Of a DNA stretch of 64,000 nt, positions 36,973 to 44,839 are shown in pieces; the first letter of the stretch is position 1, and each line of letters starts with the position of its first letter. The DNA is taken from positions 62,001-126,000 of the forward strand of contig JAOAPV010000114.1 of assembly GCA_025463055.1 (NCBI GenBank). The letters are read 5' to 3'. This DNA comes from Candidatus Acidiferrum typicum (lineage in GTDB: Bacteria; Acidobacteriota; Terriglobia; Acidiferrales; UBA7541). A program made the position numbers and the translations under genes. The notes beneath the pieces are model-generated. The model had not been told where the DNA came from. It saw only the letters and a program-made list of their open reading frames with translations, and ran no database searches.

Positions 36973-38517
36973 TTAAGACTTTGCCTCTTCCGGCCGCTCC
37001 GCAGCGTTCTTGTCTTTCGCGGATTCAACCTCTTCTTCATTTTCGTTTTTCGCCGGGGACTCTTCCTCAGCAGCTTGCGCGCTGTCGGGAGCTTGCTCCC
37101 CTTCAGGAGCCGCTTCGGGGGCTTCCACAACACCTGCTTCCGAAGCCGCGGCGCTCGCTTCCTCCGCCGTCGCAGCTTCTCCAGCAGAGCCTTGCTCTCC
37201 CGCGGCATCTTCCGCAAGCGCATCCGTATTCTCGACCGCTTCGCCCGCAGGCGCTTCGCCGCCTTCGTAGAAGCGGTTCACCGCCTGATAAATCTTGTCC
37301 ACCATCTTCTCGCCGATGCCCGGAATCTCCATCAACTGCTCCGGCGTCATTCCCGCGAGCTTCTCCACGTTGGTAATTCCCGCCGCCTCGATCTTCTCGA
37401 TCGTCTTCGGCCCCACGCCCGCCAGCGCAGTCAGCGGCGTAGTGGGCGCGGTCAGAGCCGTCATCTGCTCTTCAATCTCGCGCCGCTTCTCTTCTTCGCT
37501 CTTGATATCGATGTCCCAGCCAATCAGCTTGCTCGCCAGCCGGACGTTCTGCCCCTTCTTCCCAATCGCCAGCGAAAGCTGCGAATCTTCCACAATCACT
37601 TCCAGCTTCCTGGTTTCTGGGTCGATAATCTGCACGCGCGTAACTTTCGCCGGGCTCAGCGCCTTCTGCGCGAACGCCACCGTCTCTTCGCTGTACGGAA
37701 TGATGTCAATCTTTTCGCCGCGCAGCTCGCGAATAATCGACTGCACGCGCATTCCCTTCATCCCCACGCAAGCGCCCACCGGATCGACGTCTTTGTCGCG
37801 GCTCATCACCGCCACTTTCGTCCGCTCGCCCGCTTCGCGCGCCGCAAATCGGATCTGCACCGTGCCGTCATAGATTTCCGGCACTTCCATCTCAAACAGC
37901 CGTTGCACCAGACCCGCGTCTCCGCGCGAAACGATTACCTGCGGCCCCTTAGCCGCGCGGTCCACCATTTTGATCACCACGCGCAGCCGCTCGCCAATGT
38001 TGTACGTCTCCAGCTTCGATTGCTCGCGCTTCGGCAGCCGCGCTTCCGTCCGCCCCATATCGACGATCAGGTCCGGCCCTTCCGCGCGCTTCACAATCAC
38101 GGTCACCAGCTCGCCCACACGCGTGTGATACTCGTTGTAAATCGTGTCGCGCTCGGCTTCGCGCACCTTCTGCAAAATAACTTGCTTCGCCGTCTGCGCC
38201 GCAATTCGTCCCAGCACATCAGTCGGCTTCGCGGTAAGAATTTCCGTCCCGACTTCCGCCGCCGGATTTTTCTTCTTCGCATCCGCCACGCTGATCTCCA
38301 TCTTTGGATCAGCAACTTCCTCGACGACCGTCAGCACAGAAAACACATCTACCTGACCAGATTCCGCGTTGAATTTCCCGCGCAGGTTCTCTTCCGTCTT
38401 GTAATATTTCCGCGCCGCCACCACCATCGCGTCTTCAATCGCAGACACCACGATTTCCGGCTCGATGTGCTTCTCGCGGCTCAGCATCTCAATTTGTTGA
38501 TAGAGCAAATTCGCCAT
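36973..38517 (-). CDS. nusA: Transcription termination/antitermination factor NusA
   Basis: 514 residues. Domains in order: N-terminal RNA-polymerase-binding region (1-125), S1 (about 135-200), two KH domains (about 230-345), then helix-hairpin-helix repeats (PLTALAGVGPKTIEKIEAAGITNVEKLAGM and MEIPGIGEKMVDKIYQAV) and a long acidic Ala/Glu tail (about 430-514). It modulates pausing and termination of RNA polymerase. It begins 144 bases after rimP and ends just before infB. The acidic tail is probably disordered. Confidence 0.97.
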   Translation of the reverse strand: MANLLYQQIEMLSREKHIEPEIVVSAIEDAMVVAARKYYKTEENLRGKFNAESGQVDVFSVLTVVEEVADPKMEISVADAKKKNPAAEVGTEILTAKPTDVLGRIAAQTAKQVILQKVREAERDTIYNEYHTRVGELVTVIVKRAEGPDLIVDMGRTEARLPKREQSKLETYNIGERLRVVIKMVDRAAKGPQVIVSRGDAGLVQRLFEMEVPEIYDGTVQIRFAAREAGERTKVAVMSRDKDVDPVGACVGMKGMRVQSIIRELRGEKIDIIPYSEETVAFAQKALSPAKVTRVQIIDPETRKLEVIVEDSQLSLAIGKKGQNVRLASKLIGWDIDIKSEEEKRREIEEQMTALTAPTTPLTALAGVGPKTIEKIEAAGITNVEKLAGMTPEQLMEIPGIGEKMVDKIYQAVNRFYEGGEAPAGEAVENTDALAEDAAGEQGSAGEAATAEEASAAASEAGVVEAPEAAPEGEQAPDSAQAAEEESPAKNENEEEVESAKDKNAAERPEEAKS

Positions 38518-38661
38518 TGCTAGTTCCTAAACTCTTCTCCCGATCAATTTCTCTGAGGCTGCTCCAAATTCCGTCAAATCCTTTTCTTCTCTGCGTTCCC
38601 TCAGCGCTCTCTGCGTCTCTTTACCCTGAGCCTCGAAGGGGGCGTTATCTTTATGCTTGCC

Positions 38662-39201
38662 CTAAAATTCCACCACCAAGTTCGCCTTCCGAATCCCTTC
38701 CAGCGGTATCTCCACCATCCGCGGCTCTTTTCCCTGCAACTCCATCCGCACTTTCCCGTCCGCGAACCCCGCCAGCCGTCCCTCAAAAAATTTTGCTTCC
38801 CCAATCGGCTCGCTAGTAGATATCTTCGCCAGCCGCCCGGTAAACCGCTCAAAATCTCCTGGCTTTTTCAGCGCCCGGTCCAGCCCCGGTGAGCTGACCT
38901 CCAAAATGTACCCCGCCGGCCCATCAATCAGCTCTTCCACATCCAAAATCACGCTCAGTTGCTGGCTCACCCGCTCGCAGTCCGTATGACTGATCTTCGG
39001 GTCCGGGTCGCTCAAAGGAATGTTGGCGCCCGCCGTTTCCGCGGCAATCGTGCCATTCAGTGCGGGGTTTGCCTGAGGTACGCGATCAATATAGACCCGC
39101 AAAAACCTCTGCTTCCCCACTTTCCATTCCACGTCGACTACTTCCAGCCCTTCCGAGCGCGCCACCCGCTCGGCGGCTGCGCGAATGCTCTCCAAATTCA
39201 C
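38662..39201 (-). CDS. rimP: Ribosome maturation factor RimP
   Basis: 179 residues. RimP is needed for 30S maturation. Family segments are EGLEVVDVEWKVGKQRFLRVYIDR near 18-41, DCERVSQQLSVILDVEEL near 80 and YILEVSSPGLDRALKKPGDFERF near 105-127. An insertion of about 20 residues (NGTIAAETAGANIPLSDPD) sits between the first two, in the usual loop. Start is GTG after GGGGAG. First gene of the translation operon. Confidence 0.95.
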   Translation of the reverse strand: MNLESIRAAAERVARSEGLEVVDVEWKVGKQRFLRVYIDRVPQANPALNGTIAAETAGANIPLSDPDPKISHTDCERVSQQLSVILDVEELIDGPAGYILEVSSPGLDRALKKPGDFERFTGRLAKISTSEPIGEAKFFEGRLAGFADGKVRMELQGKEPRMVEIPLEGIRKANLVVEF

Positions 39202-39308
39202 GCGGAGACTCCCCGGCCGTAGCCGGTATCAACTGCACCCCAACCGGCATCAACAAAAAAGCGGGCTTGCGCCCACTCATCGGTGCGACCGCTTCAGAGT
39301 GAAAATAG

Positions 39309-39337
39309 AGTATATTCCCACGCCACGGCAAAAGCAA
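39309..39337 (-). promoter_or_regulatory. Predicted sigma-70 promoter of the rimP-nusA-infB operon
   Basis: On the minus strand TTGCTT (39337-39332) and TATACT (39314-39309) are separated by 17 bases. The start site would be about 100 bases before the rimP GTG, leaving room for a leader. Judged by eye from consensus similarity only. Confidence 0.45.
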
Positions 39338-39387
39338 GACACCGCCCCGCTAACACCGCGAGTCCCCAAGCGCGTCCGCCTCAGGGG

Positions 39388-39407
39388 GTCGGAGCTTTAG
39401 CTCCGAC
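39388..39407. repeat. Short perfect inverted repeat (REP-like hairpin)
   Basis: GTCGGAGCTTTAGCTCCGAC forms an 8-9 bp stem with a 2-4 base loop. It has no T-run on either side, so it is not an obvious terminator. Nearby GGCTTTAGCCCC at about 39426 is a similar imperfect motif. This kind of hairpin is often dispersed in bacterial genomes; copy number elsewhere is unknown. Confidence 0.5.
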
Positions 39408-39495
39408 ATTAATGTTACCCCCCAATGGCTTTAGCCCCTGCAGAAAGCTGCCACCCTTGAGTGCCCTATGCCTTGCGAATTGCAGGCTTTTTTAT

Positions 39496-39834
39496 CTATC
39501 TCTTGCCCGCAAACGTTCGCGCTATGTCCGCGACAATCTCAGCAACAACCTGCTGGGTTTTCGGTTTTGCCGTGGATTTCTCAGCAAACCCCTTGTTTGC
39601 TTTCGTTTTCGCCGGCCCCCGGCGATCCGTGCCCTTGAGTTCTTCCCGCGAATACGCTATCCACGGCAACTCGATCACCGCCTGCGTTTCTTGGCTAAAC
39701 ACGACGTACTCGCCCGGCTTATGCGTCGCGAACAATTTAATGCGTTCTCGCGCCGCTTCCAGATCGTGTGCCGTTTCAACCCACACAATTCCGCCATCTG
39801 GTAATTTTTTGAGAATATCGAAGCGATCCCACAT
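39496..39834 (-). CDS. Hypothetical protein
   Basis: 112 residues beginning MWDRFDILKKLPDGGIVWVETAHDLEAARERIKLFA, then a Lys/Ala-rich C-terminus. No defined family recognised. The opening resembles short acidobacterial proteins with a response-regulator-adjacent style of WVETAHDLE. The ATG at 39834 was chosen; the frame is open upstream to a TTG at 39897 and the ribosome site for either is weak. The C-terminal ends in AEIVADIARTFAGKR. No functional claim is made. Confidence 0.5.
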   Translation of the reverse strand: MWDRFDILKKLPDGGIVWVETAHDLEAARERIKLFATHKPGEYVVFSQETQAVIELPWIAYSREELKGTDRRGPAKTKANKGFAEKSTAKPKTQQVVAEIVADIARTFAGKR

Positions 39835-39999
39835 ATCAAAATCCAATCGAAGAATTACTATGGGAGGATGCGTTAACGCGGAAGTTACGCCCGGCAATAT
39901 CGCGGAGTCAAGCGAAATATACGAATTCCAGCCAAAAATTACATTTTCTCAGCGTAGCCTATCGAACATTACTTTCTCGCAACTCTCTCCGCCGTCACG

Positions 40000-40377
40000 T
40001 CACGCCGGCTGACTGGCCGTGGCCTCCGGCCCAGCAAATCCTTGCGCCGCCTGCTCCACCGTCGAGAAAATCTCGATCACCCGATCCACCTTCGTCAATT
40101 TCAAGCTATGGTCCACCATCGACTGCGCCGCCGCGATCCGCAACCCGCCGCCCGCGCTCTTCAGCTTCCCCAAGCACCGCACAATCGCTCCAATCGCCGC
40201 GCTGTCCGCATGCGTCACGCCCGCCATGTCAAAGATCACTCGCGTATCGCGCGCCGCAATCATCGCGTCGACTTCTCGCTCCAGCCGCGCGCATTCCGGC
40301 CCGCAGTGGATGCTGCCCTTCATCACCAGCGCGGTCACGCCCGGCTGCACCGTTCGCTTTGTGAATTCCAGAATCAT
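40000..40377 (-). CDS. STAS-domain anti-sigma factor antagonist
   Basis: 125 residues with a single STAS domain: ALVMKGSIHCGPECARLEREVDAMI, then VIFDMAGVTHADSAAIGAIVRCLGKLKSAGGGLRIAA. The Ser in DSAAIG at about 58 is the usual phosphorylation position of SpoIIAA/RsbV-type proteins. Such proteins bind anti-sigma kinases and release sigma factors. No RsbW-like kinase is adjacent, so its partner is unknown. Confidence 0.85.
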   Translation of the reverse strand: MILEFTKRTVQPGVTALVMKGSIHCGPECARLEREVDAMIAARDTRVIFDMAGVTHADSAAIGAIVRCLGKLKSAGGGLRIAAAQSMVDHSLKLTKVDRVIEIFSTVEQAAQGFAGPEATASQPA

Positions 40378-40425
40378 TTTCTTCTTGCGAGTATCATTTT
40401 GTTGCTTATCATTTTCTTGCCCGCA

Positions 40426-40758
40426 TCATTTCGTTTGTCCCGAGGACTGGGACGCCGCGCGCTCCTCGCCTTTTTCACCTTCATACGGAAACTGCCGGAT
40501 CAGCCGCACGCAATCTCCCAGCGCCGAAAATAGCGACGGCCCCCACCCGCACGGCACAAACGCAGCCGTCTTCTGATTCACCGCTTTGTCCGCCTCCGCA
40601 TAAAAACGCAGCCGCTGCCCCGGAGGCGGCACCGCAAACTCCTTCACCGTAATCGCAAACGTCACGTCACCGTCGGCCTGCTGCTTCACAATAGAGAAGT
40701 GATGCAACTGCATCAACTGCTCCCCAGAATTAGCCTGTATATGTACCCAATCGCTCAT
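40426..40758 (-). CDS. Hypothetical protein
   Basis: 110 residues, no family recognised. It is soluble, mixed charge, beginning MSDWVHIQANSGEQLMQLHHFSIVK. The pattern of alternating hydrophobic residues suggests a small beta-rich domain. The ATG follows CAGGGAATACGC, a fair ribosome site. It lies 48 bases upstream of the STAS gene on the same strand and may be co-transcribed. Confidence 0.5.
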   Translation of the reverse strand: MSDWVHIQANSGEQLMQLHHFSIVKQQADGDVTFAITVKEFAVPPPGQRLRFYAEADKAVNQKTAAFVPCGWGPSLFSALGDCVRLIRQFPYEGEKGEERAASQSSGQTK

Positions 40759-40846
40759 AAGCGTATTCCCTGCACGCCGCGGATACTAGGCCACCCCCAA
40801 CCCCAAGTCAACGCCCGACCCCTATGTCGTCATTCCCGCGCTGTAT

Positions 40847-40893
40847 TGTCATTCCGAACCCGCCGCATTTTGGTGGGTGAGGAATCCGCTTCT
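40847..40893. repeat. REP-like repeat, copy 1 (type b)
   Basis: Core TGTCATTCCGAACCCGCC, a short loop, GGTGGGTGAGGAATCCGCTT. Inner stem CCCGCC/GGTGGG with one G-T pair. First of five related copies within about 1 kb. Confidence 0.75.
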
Positions 40894-40926
40894 CTCTTAT
40901 CTTCGCTTCTCTTCGCTTCTCTTATC

Positions 40927-40987
40927 TTGTCATTCCGAACCCGTTCGCGTACTTTGCGAACGGTGTGAGGAATCTGCTTTTTCTTTT
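40927..40987. repeat. REP-like repeat, copy 2 (type a)
   Basis: Flanks TTGTCATTCCGAAC and GTGAGGAATCTGCTTTTTC surround the stem CCGTTCGC/GCGAACGG with loop GTACTTT. It lies 28 bases before the GIY-YIG ATG. Confidence 0.8.
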
Positions 40988-41014
40988 TGCTTTTGCCTTT
41001 GCCTGGCCCTTAAG

Positions 41015-41317
41015 ATGACCCATACCTACTGCGTCTACATTCTCGCCAGCCGTTCGCGAAACCTATACACCGGCGTAACCAACAATCTCGAACGCCGAAT
41101 GGTCGAACACCGCCAGGGGCTCGTCGCCGGGTTCACAACGCGCTACAAGGTCTTTCGCTTGGTCCATTTTGAATTATTCGGCGACATTCGCGACGCAATC
41201 GCGCGCGAGAAAGAAATCAAAGCCTGGCGCCGTGAAAAGAAACTAAGGCTAATCCAAAGCCACAATCCCACCTGGGCCGACCTAGCCGAACACCTCCCAA
41301 GCAAGCACAACCGCTAA
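41015..41317 (+). CDS. GIY-YIG domain endonuclease (UPF0213-like)
   Basis: 100 residues. GIY-YIG signature YCVYILASRSRNLYTGVTNNLERRMVEHRQG spans residues 5-35 with the catalytic Tyr and Arg; the later Glu is in the helix around AREKEIKAWRREKK. Single-domain proteins of this kind are structure-selective nucleases or have unknown roles. The gene is bracketed by REP-like copies 2 and 3 at 27 and 17 bases. The start is the ATG at 41015; the frame is open upstream through copy 2. Confidence 0.88.
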   Translation: MTHTYCVYILASRSRNLYTGVTNNLERRMVEHRQGLVAGFTTRYKVFRLVHFELFGDIRDAIAREKEIKAWRREKKLRLIQSHNPTWADLAEHLPSKHNR

Positions 41318-41334
41318 TCTGTTTTCGGGGGCGC

Positions 41335-41395
41335 TGTCATCCCGAACCCGTTCGCGCCGTTTGCGAACGGTGTGAGGGATCTGCTTTTTCTTTTC
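41335..41395. repeat. REP-like repeat, copy 3 (type a)
   Basis: TGTCATCCCGAAC, stem CCGTTCGC/GCGAACGG with a GCCGTTT-like loop, then TGTGAGGGATCTGCTTTTTC. It begins 17 bases after the GIY-YIG stop. Confidence 0.8.
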
Positions 41396-41478
41396 CTGTC
41401 ATCGCCCCCACCCCCGTTGACTTCCCCCTCCGCCCAGGCCTACGCTTTTACCCCCATCCCCTAAAAAGGAGACTCCTC

Positions 41479-41682
41479 ATGACAAAAGTCCTGAAATGCA
41501 GCGATCTCACCCCCGGATGTAATTTCGAAATCCGCGGCAACTCCGAAGACGAAGTCCTCAAAAAAGCCGGCGAACACGCCAAGACCGCGCACAACATGCA
41601 AAACATGCCCCCAGAAGTTCTCTCCAAAGCCCGCGCCGCAATCCACGACGAAGGCCAGTCCACAAAGAAAGCAACCGCGTAA
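41479..41682 (+). CDS. DUF1059 domain small protein
   Basis: 67 residues. The DUF1059 pattern is visible: KVLKCSDLTPGCNFEIRGNSEDEVLKKAGEHAKTAHNM, with two Cys near 7 and 14. The role of this family is unknown. RBS AAAAGGAGAC precedes the ATG. A hairpin terminator follows at 41719. Confidence 0.85.
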   Translation: MTKVLKCSDLTPGCNFEIRGNSEDEVLKKAGEHAKTAHNMQNMPPEVLSKARAAIHDEGQSTKKATA

Positions 41683-41718
41683 CCAACAAATCCGAAGCAG
41701 CATAAAAAATGTCTTGCG

Positions 41719-41746
41719 GGGCGACTCGAAACGGGTCGCCCTTTTT
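41719..41746 (+). terminator. Rho-independent terminator of the DUF1059 gene
   Basis: Stem GGGCGACTCG / CGGGTCGCCC (10 bp including a T-G pair), loop AAA, then TTTTT. It is 36 bases downstream of the stop codon on the same strand. Confidence 0.75.
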
Positions 41747-41768
41747 GTCGTGACGGCTTTGCTTTTTG

Positions 41769-41817
41769 CTGTCATTCCGAACCGCCGTATTTTGGCGGGT
41801 GAGGAATCTGCTTTTCT
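41769..41817. repeat. REP-like repeat, copy 4 (type b)
   Basis: TGTCATTCCGAACCGCCGTATTTTGGCGG..., stem CCGCC/GGCGG, then GTGAGGAATCTGCTTTTC. Same outer flanks as copies 1-3. Confidence 0.75.
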
Positions 41818-41822
41818 CTTAT

Positions 41823-41886
41823 GTTGTCATTCCGAACCCGTTGGCGTACTTCGCGAACGGTGTGAGGAATCTGCTTTTTCCTTTTT
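41823..41886. repeat. REP-like repeat, copy 5 (type a)
   Basis: GTTGTCATTCCGAAC, stem CCGTTGGC/GCGAACGG with one mismatch, loop GTACTTC, then TGTGAGGAATCTGCTTTTTCC. It is head-to-tail with copy 4. The remaining bases to 42002 hold no gene that I can support. Confidence 0.75.
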
Positions 41887-42002
41887 TGTTGTCTTTACGT
41901 CCCTGTATTTACCCGAAGGTGATGGCTCTGAAATACAACGAAGCAAACTTCTAGCGATTGATGCAAAATATCTCCCTACTCAGATTCTGAAAGGTCCAGC
42001 CC

Positions 42003-43514
42003 GTGTTTGAACAAGCGTTCAAAAACATCGACGACATCCTGCGCAAAGAGGCCGGCTGCACCACCGAGCTCGACTACACCGAGCAGACCTCCTGGCTCCT
42101 CTTCCTGAAATATCTCGACGCACTCGAGCTGGACAAGGCCGATGAAGCAGGCCTCCACGGCAAGAAATACTCGTTCATCCTCGACAAGCCCGACCGCTGG
42201 GAGGAATGGGCCGCGCCTAAAAACAAAGACGGCGAAATCGACCACAACAAAGCCAAGACCGGCGACGACCTCCGCGACTTTGTCAACGGCAAACTCTTTC
42301 CCTATCTCCACGGATTCAAGCAGAAGGCCAGCGGCCCCAATACCATCGAGTACAAAATCGGCGAAATCTTCGGCGAAATCAAAAACAAGATTCAGAGCGG
42401 TTACAACCTCCGCGAAATCATCGACCACGTTGACGAGCTGCGCTTCCGCTAGCAAGCCGAAAAGCACGAACTAAGTCACCTCTACGAAGCCAAGATCAAA
42501 AATATGGGCAACGCCGGCCGCAACGGCGGCGAGTACTACACCCCGCGCCCGCTAATCCGCGCCATCATCCAGGTAGTAAAGCCCCGTATCGGCGACCGCA
42601 TCTACGACGGCGCCTGCGGCTCAGCCGGCTTCCTCTGCGAATCCTTCGAGTATCTAAAATCCCCCGGGAACGCCAATTTCCATATTGGCGAGCGCCGGAA
42701 CGGCGCGTCAGGGAACGGTGCAGCCAAACTCAGCACCAAAGACTTCAAAACCCTCCAACAGCACACCTTCTTCGGCAAAGAAAAAAAATCCCTAGCCTAC
42801 GTAATCGCCATAATGAACATGATCCTCCACGGCATAGAAGCCCCCAACATAATCCACACCAACACGCTCACCGAAAATCTAGCCGACATCCAGGAAAAAG
42901 ACCGCTACGAAGTAGTCCTCGCAAATCCCCCCTTCGGCGGCCAAGAGCGCAAAGAAGTCCAGCAGAATTTCCCCATCCGCACCGGCGAGACCGCCTTCCT
43001 CTTCCTCCAGCACTTCATCAAAATCCTAAAAGCCGGCGGCCGCGGCGGCATCGTCATCAAAAACACCTTCCTCTCCAACACCGACAACGCCTCCGTAAGC
43101 CTGCGCAAGATGTTGCTGGAAAGCTGCAACCTGCACACCGTCCTCGACCTACCAGGCGGCACATTTCAAGGGGCAGGCGTAAAAACCGTAGTCCTCTGCT
43201 TCGAGAAAGGCACCAAAACCCGCAAAATCTGGTACTACCAACTAGAGCCCGGCCGTAACCTCGGAAAGACCAACCCGCTAAACGACGCCGACCTATCCGA
43301 CTTCGTCGCGCTGCAAAAAACTTTCGCCAACTCGCCCAAATCCTGGAGCGTGGACGCCAAAACCATCGATCCTGCGAAGTTTGACCTCTCCGTGAAGAAC
43401 CCCAACGGCGGCGAGACCCTAGCCCACCGCAGCCCGCAGGACATCATGGACGAAATCGCCGCCCTCGATGCCGAAAGCGCGCAGGTCCTGCAAACCATTA
43501 AGGGGCTACTGTGA
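42003..43514 (+). pseudogene. hsdM: Type I restriction-modification DNA methyltransferase subunit, amber-interrupted
   Basis: The frame of 503 codons has HsdM layout: N-terminal helical domain (FEQAFKNIDDILRKEAGCTTELDYTEQTSWLLFLKYLDALE), SAM motif IYDGACGSAGFLCE near 200 and catalytic LANPPFGG near 306. A TAG at 42450-42452 interrupts it at codon 150, where homologues read RFRSQ-EKHELSHLYE, so TCG to TAG is the simplest change. An ATG at 42504 could restart the C-terminal 336 residues. A REP hairpin (42661-42717) adds about 20 residues after KSPGN in the methylase domain. It modifies adenine as part of the HsdMS complex if read through. Stop overlaps hsdS by four bases. Confidence 0.85.
42661..42717. 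repeat. REP hairpin inserted in hsdM coding sequence
   Basis: CCCGGGAACGCCAAT..ATTGGCG with loop TTCCAT, followed by a second hairpin GCGCCG-GAA-CGGCGC and GGGAACGG. The first half matches the repeats around the RAYT gene (44735, 45404). It keeps the hsdM frame open. Confidence 0.75.
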
Positions 43515-44725
43515 AAAGCGGTTGGGTTTCCAAGAAGTTGGGCGCTGTGACGACCAAGATTGGAAGCGGGGCGACGCCACTGGGGGGAGCGGAAGCTTAC
43601 AAAGAAGCGGGCATCTCCCTGATCCGTAGTCTGAACATTCATGACTGGGGCTTCAAAGAAGATAATCTCGCTCATATCGACGACGCTCAAGCTTCGCGAC
43701 TTTCTAACGTTGTGGTCGAGCCGAACGATGTACTGCTAAACATCACCGGCGCTTCCATCGCAAGATGCTGCTTAGTGCCTCCCGACATCTTGCCCGCTCG
43801 CGTCAATCAACACGTCTCAATCATCAGACCCGTGACACATCAACTCTCGCCAGTCTTCCTCTATTATTTGCTCACCTCGAATACCTACAAGAATCGCTTG
43901 TTACAAACAGGCGAAGATGGCGGTTCCACAAGGCAGGCGATAACCAAAGCACAAATCCAAGAATTCCAGGTCACCTACCCGGAATCGCTCGCCGAACAGC
44001 AGCGCATCGTCGCCATCCTCGACGAAGCCTTTGACGCCGTCGCCACCGCCAAAGCCAACGCCGAAAAAAACCTCCAAAACGCCCGCGCCCTCTTTGAAAG
44101 CCACCTGCAATCCGTCTTCACCCAGCGCGGCCAGTCCAAAACTGTTCCGATCGGCGACGTCGGGGAAGTGTTCGACGGGCCCCATGCGACGCCAAAGACG
44201 GTTGACGCAGGGCCGATTTTTTTGGGAATAAGCGCGCTCGAAGACGGCATTATCAATCTCAGCGAAACCCGGCATGTGACGCCCGATGATTTCCGAAAAT
44301 GGACCCGCCGCGTAAGACCCCAGGCGAATGATATTGTGTTTTCATACGAAACCCGCCTCGGTCAAGCGGCGATCATTCCCGAAGCTCTCGACTGTTGCCT
44401 TGGCAGGCGAATGGGGCTCGTCCGTCTCGACCAAAACAGAATTGAACCACGATATTTCGCCTATCAATACATTTCCCCACCGTTCCGCCAGTTTCTTAAC
44501 AGCAGAACCGTTCGGGGAGCGACGGTCGACCGCATCTCGGTGAAGGAATTCCCGTCGTTTCCGATCGTCCTGCCGCAGCTCGCCGAGCAGAAGCTAATCG
44601 CAGACCGACTCGATGCCTTTCGGGCAGAAACCCAGCGCCTCGAATCCATCTACCAGCAAAAGCTCGTCGCCCTGGAATCCCTGAAAAAATCTCTTCTACA
44701 CCAGGCGTTCAGTGGACAACTCTAA
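43511..44725 (+). CDS. hsdS: Type I restriction-modification specificity subunit
   Basis: 404 residues starting GTG, overlapping hsdM by GTGA. Two target-recognition domains of about 150 residues each (near 1-155 and 200-355) are separated by the conserved helical spacer LAEQQRIVAILDEAFDAVATAKANAEKNLQNARALFESHL, and the second is followed by its twin LAEQKLIADRLDAFRAETQRLESIYQQKLVALESLKKSLLHQAFSG. This is the classic HsdS form that recognises a bipartite DNA site. It is intact, unlike its partners. Confidence 0.93.
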   Translation: MKSGWVSKKLGAVTTKIGSGATPLGGAEAYKEAGISLIRSLNIHDWGFKEDNLAHIDDAQASRLSNVVVEPNDVLLNITGASIARCCLVPPDILPARVNQHVSIIRPVTHQLSPVFLYYLLTSNTYKNRLLQTGEDGGSTRQAITKAQIQEFQVTYPESLAEQQRIVAILDEAFDAVATAKANAEKNLQNARALFESHLQSVFTQRGQSKTVPIGDVGEVFDGPHATPKTVDAGPIFLGISALEDGIINLSETRHVTPDDFRKWTRRVRPQANDIVFSYETRLGQAAIIPEALDCCLGRRMGLVRLDQNRIEPRYFAYQYISPPFRQFLNSRTVRGATVDRISVKEFPSFPIVLPQLAEQKLIADRLDAFRAETQRLESIYQQKLVALESLKKSLLHQAFSGQL

Positions 44726-44734
44726 GAAATCTCC

Positions 44735-44839
44735 CCCGGGAACGCCAATCTCCGTATTGGCGCGTAAAGTGTCGCCACACCAAGCCGCCGACAATCCGAA
44801 ACAAATAAAAAACGCCATTATGGAAAATGGCGTTCCCGG
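44735..44839. repeat. REP pair (BIME-like) upstream of RAYT
   Basis: CCCGGGAACGCCAAT-CTCCGT-ATTGGCG at 44735-44765 and, 40 bases on, CGCCATT-ATGGAA-AATGGCG followed by TTCCCGGG at 44811-44839. The two are in inverted orientation, as in BIMEs. The second hairpin contains the likely RAYT start codon. Confidence 0.8.

Noticed and set aside
37075-38523. 482-codon open frame antisense to nusA
   Set aside because: Composition (Arg, His, Leu) is that of an antisense shadow and nusA is unambiguous on the other strand.
39388-39407. Terminator for the small gene at 39496
   Set aside because: The hairpin is perfect but has no T-run on the required side, so it is listed as a repeat.
44712-44819. Upstream GTG start of RAYT within hsdS
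   Set aside because: The extra 36 residues are encoded by the REP pair and have no counterpart in the RAYT family; ATG 44820 gives the usual opening.
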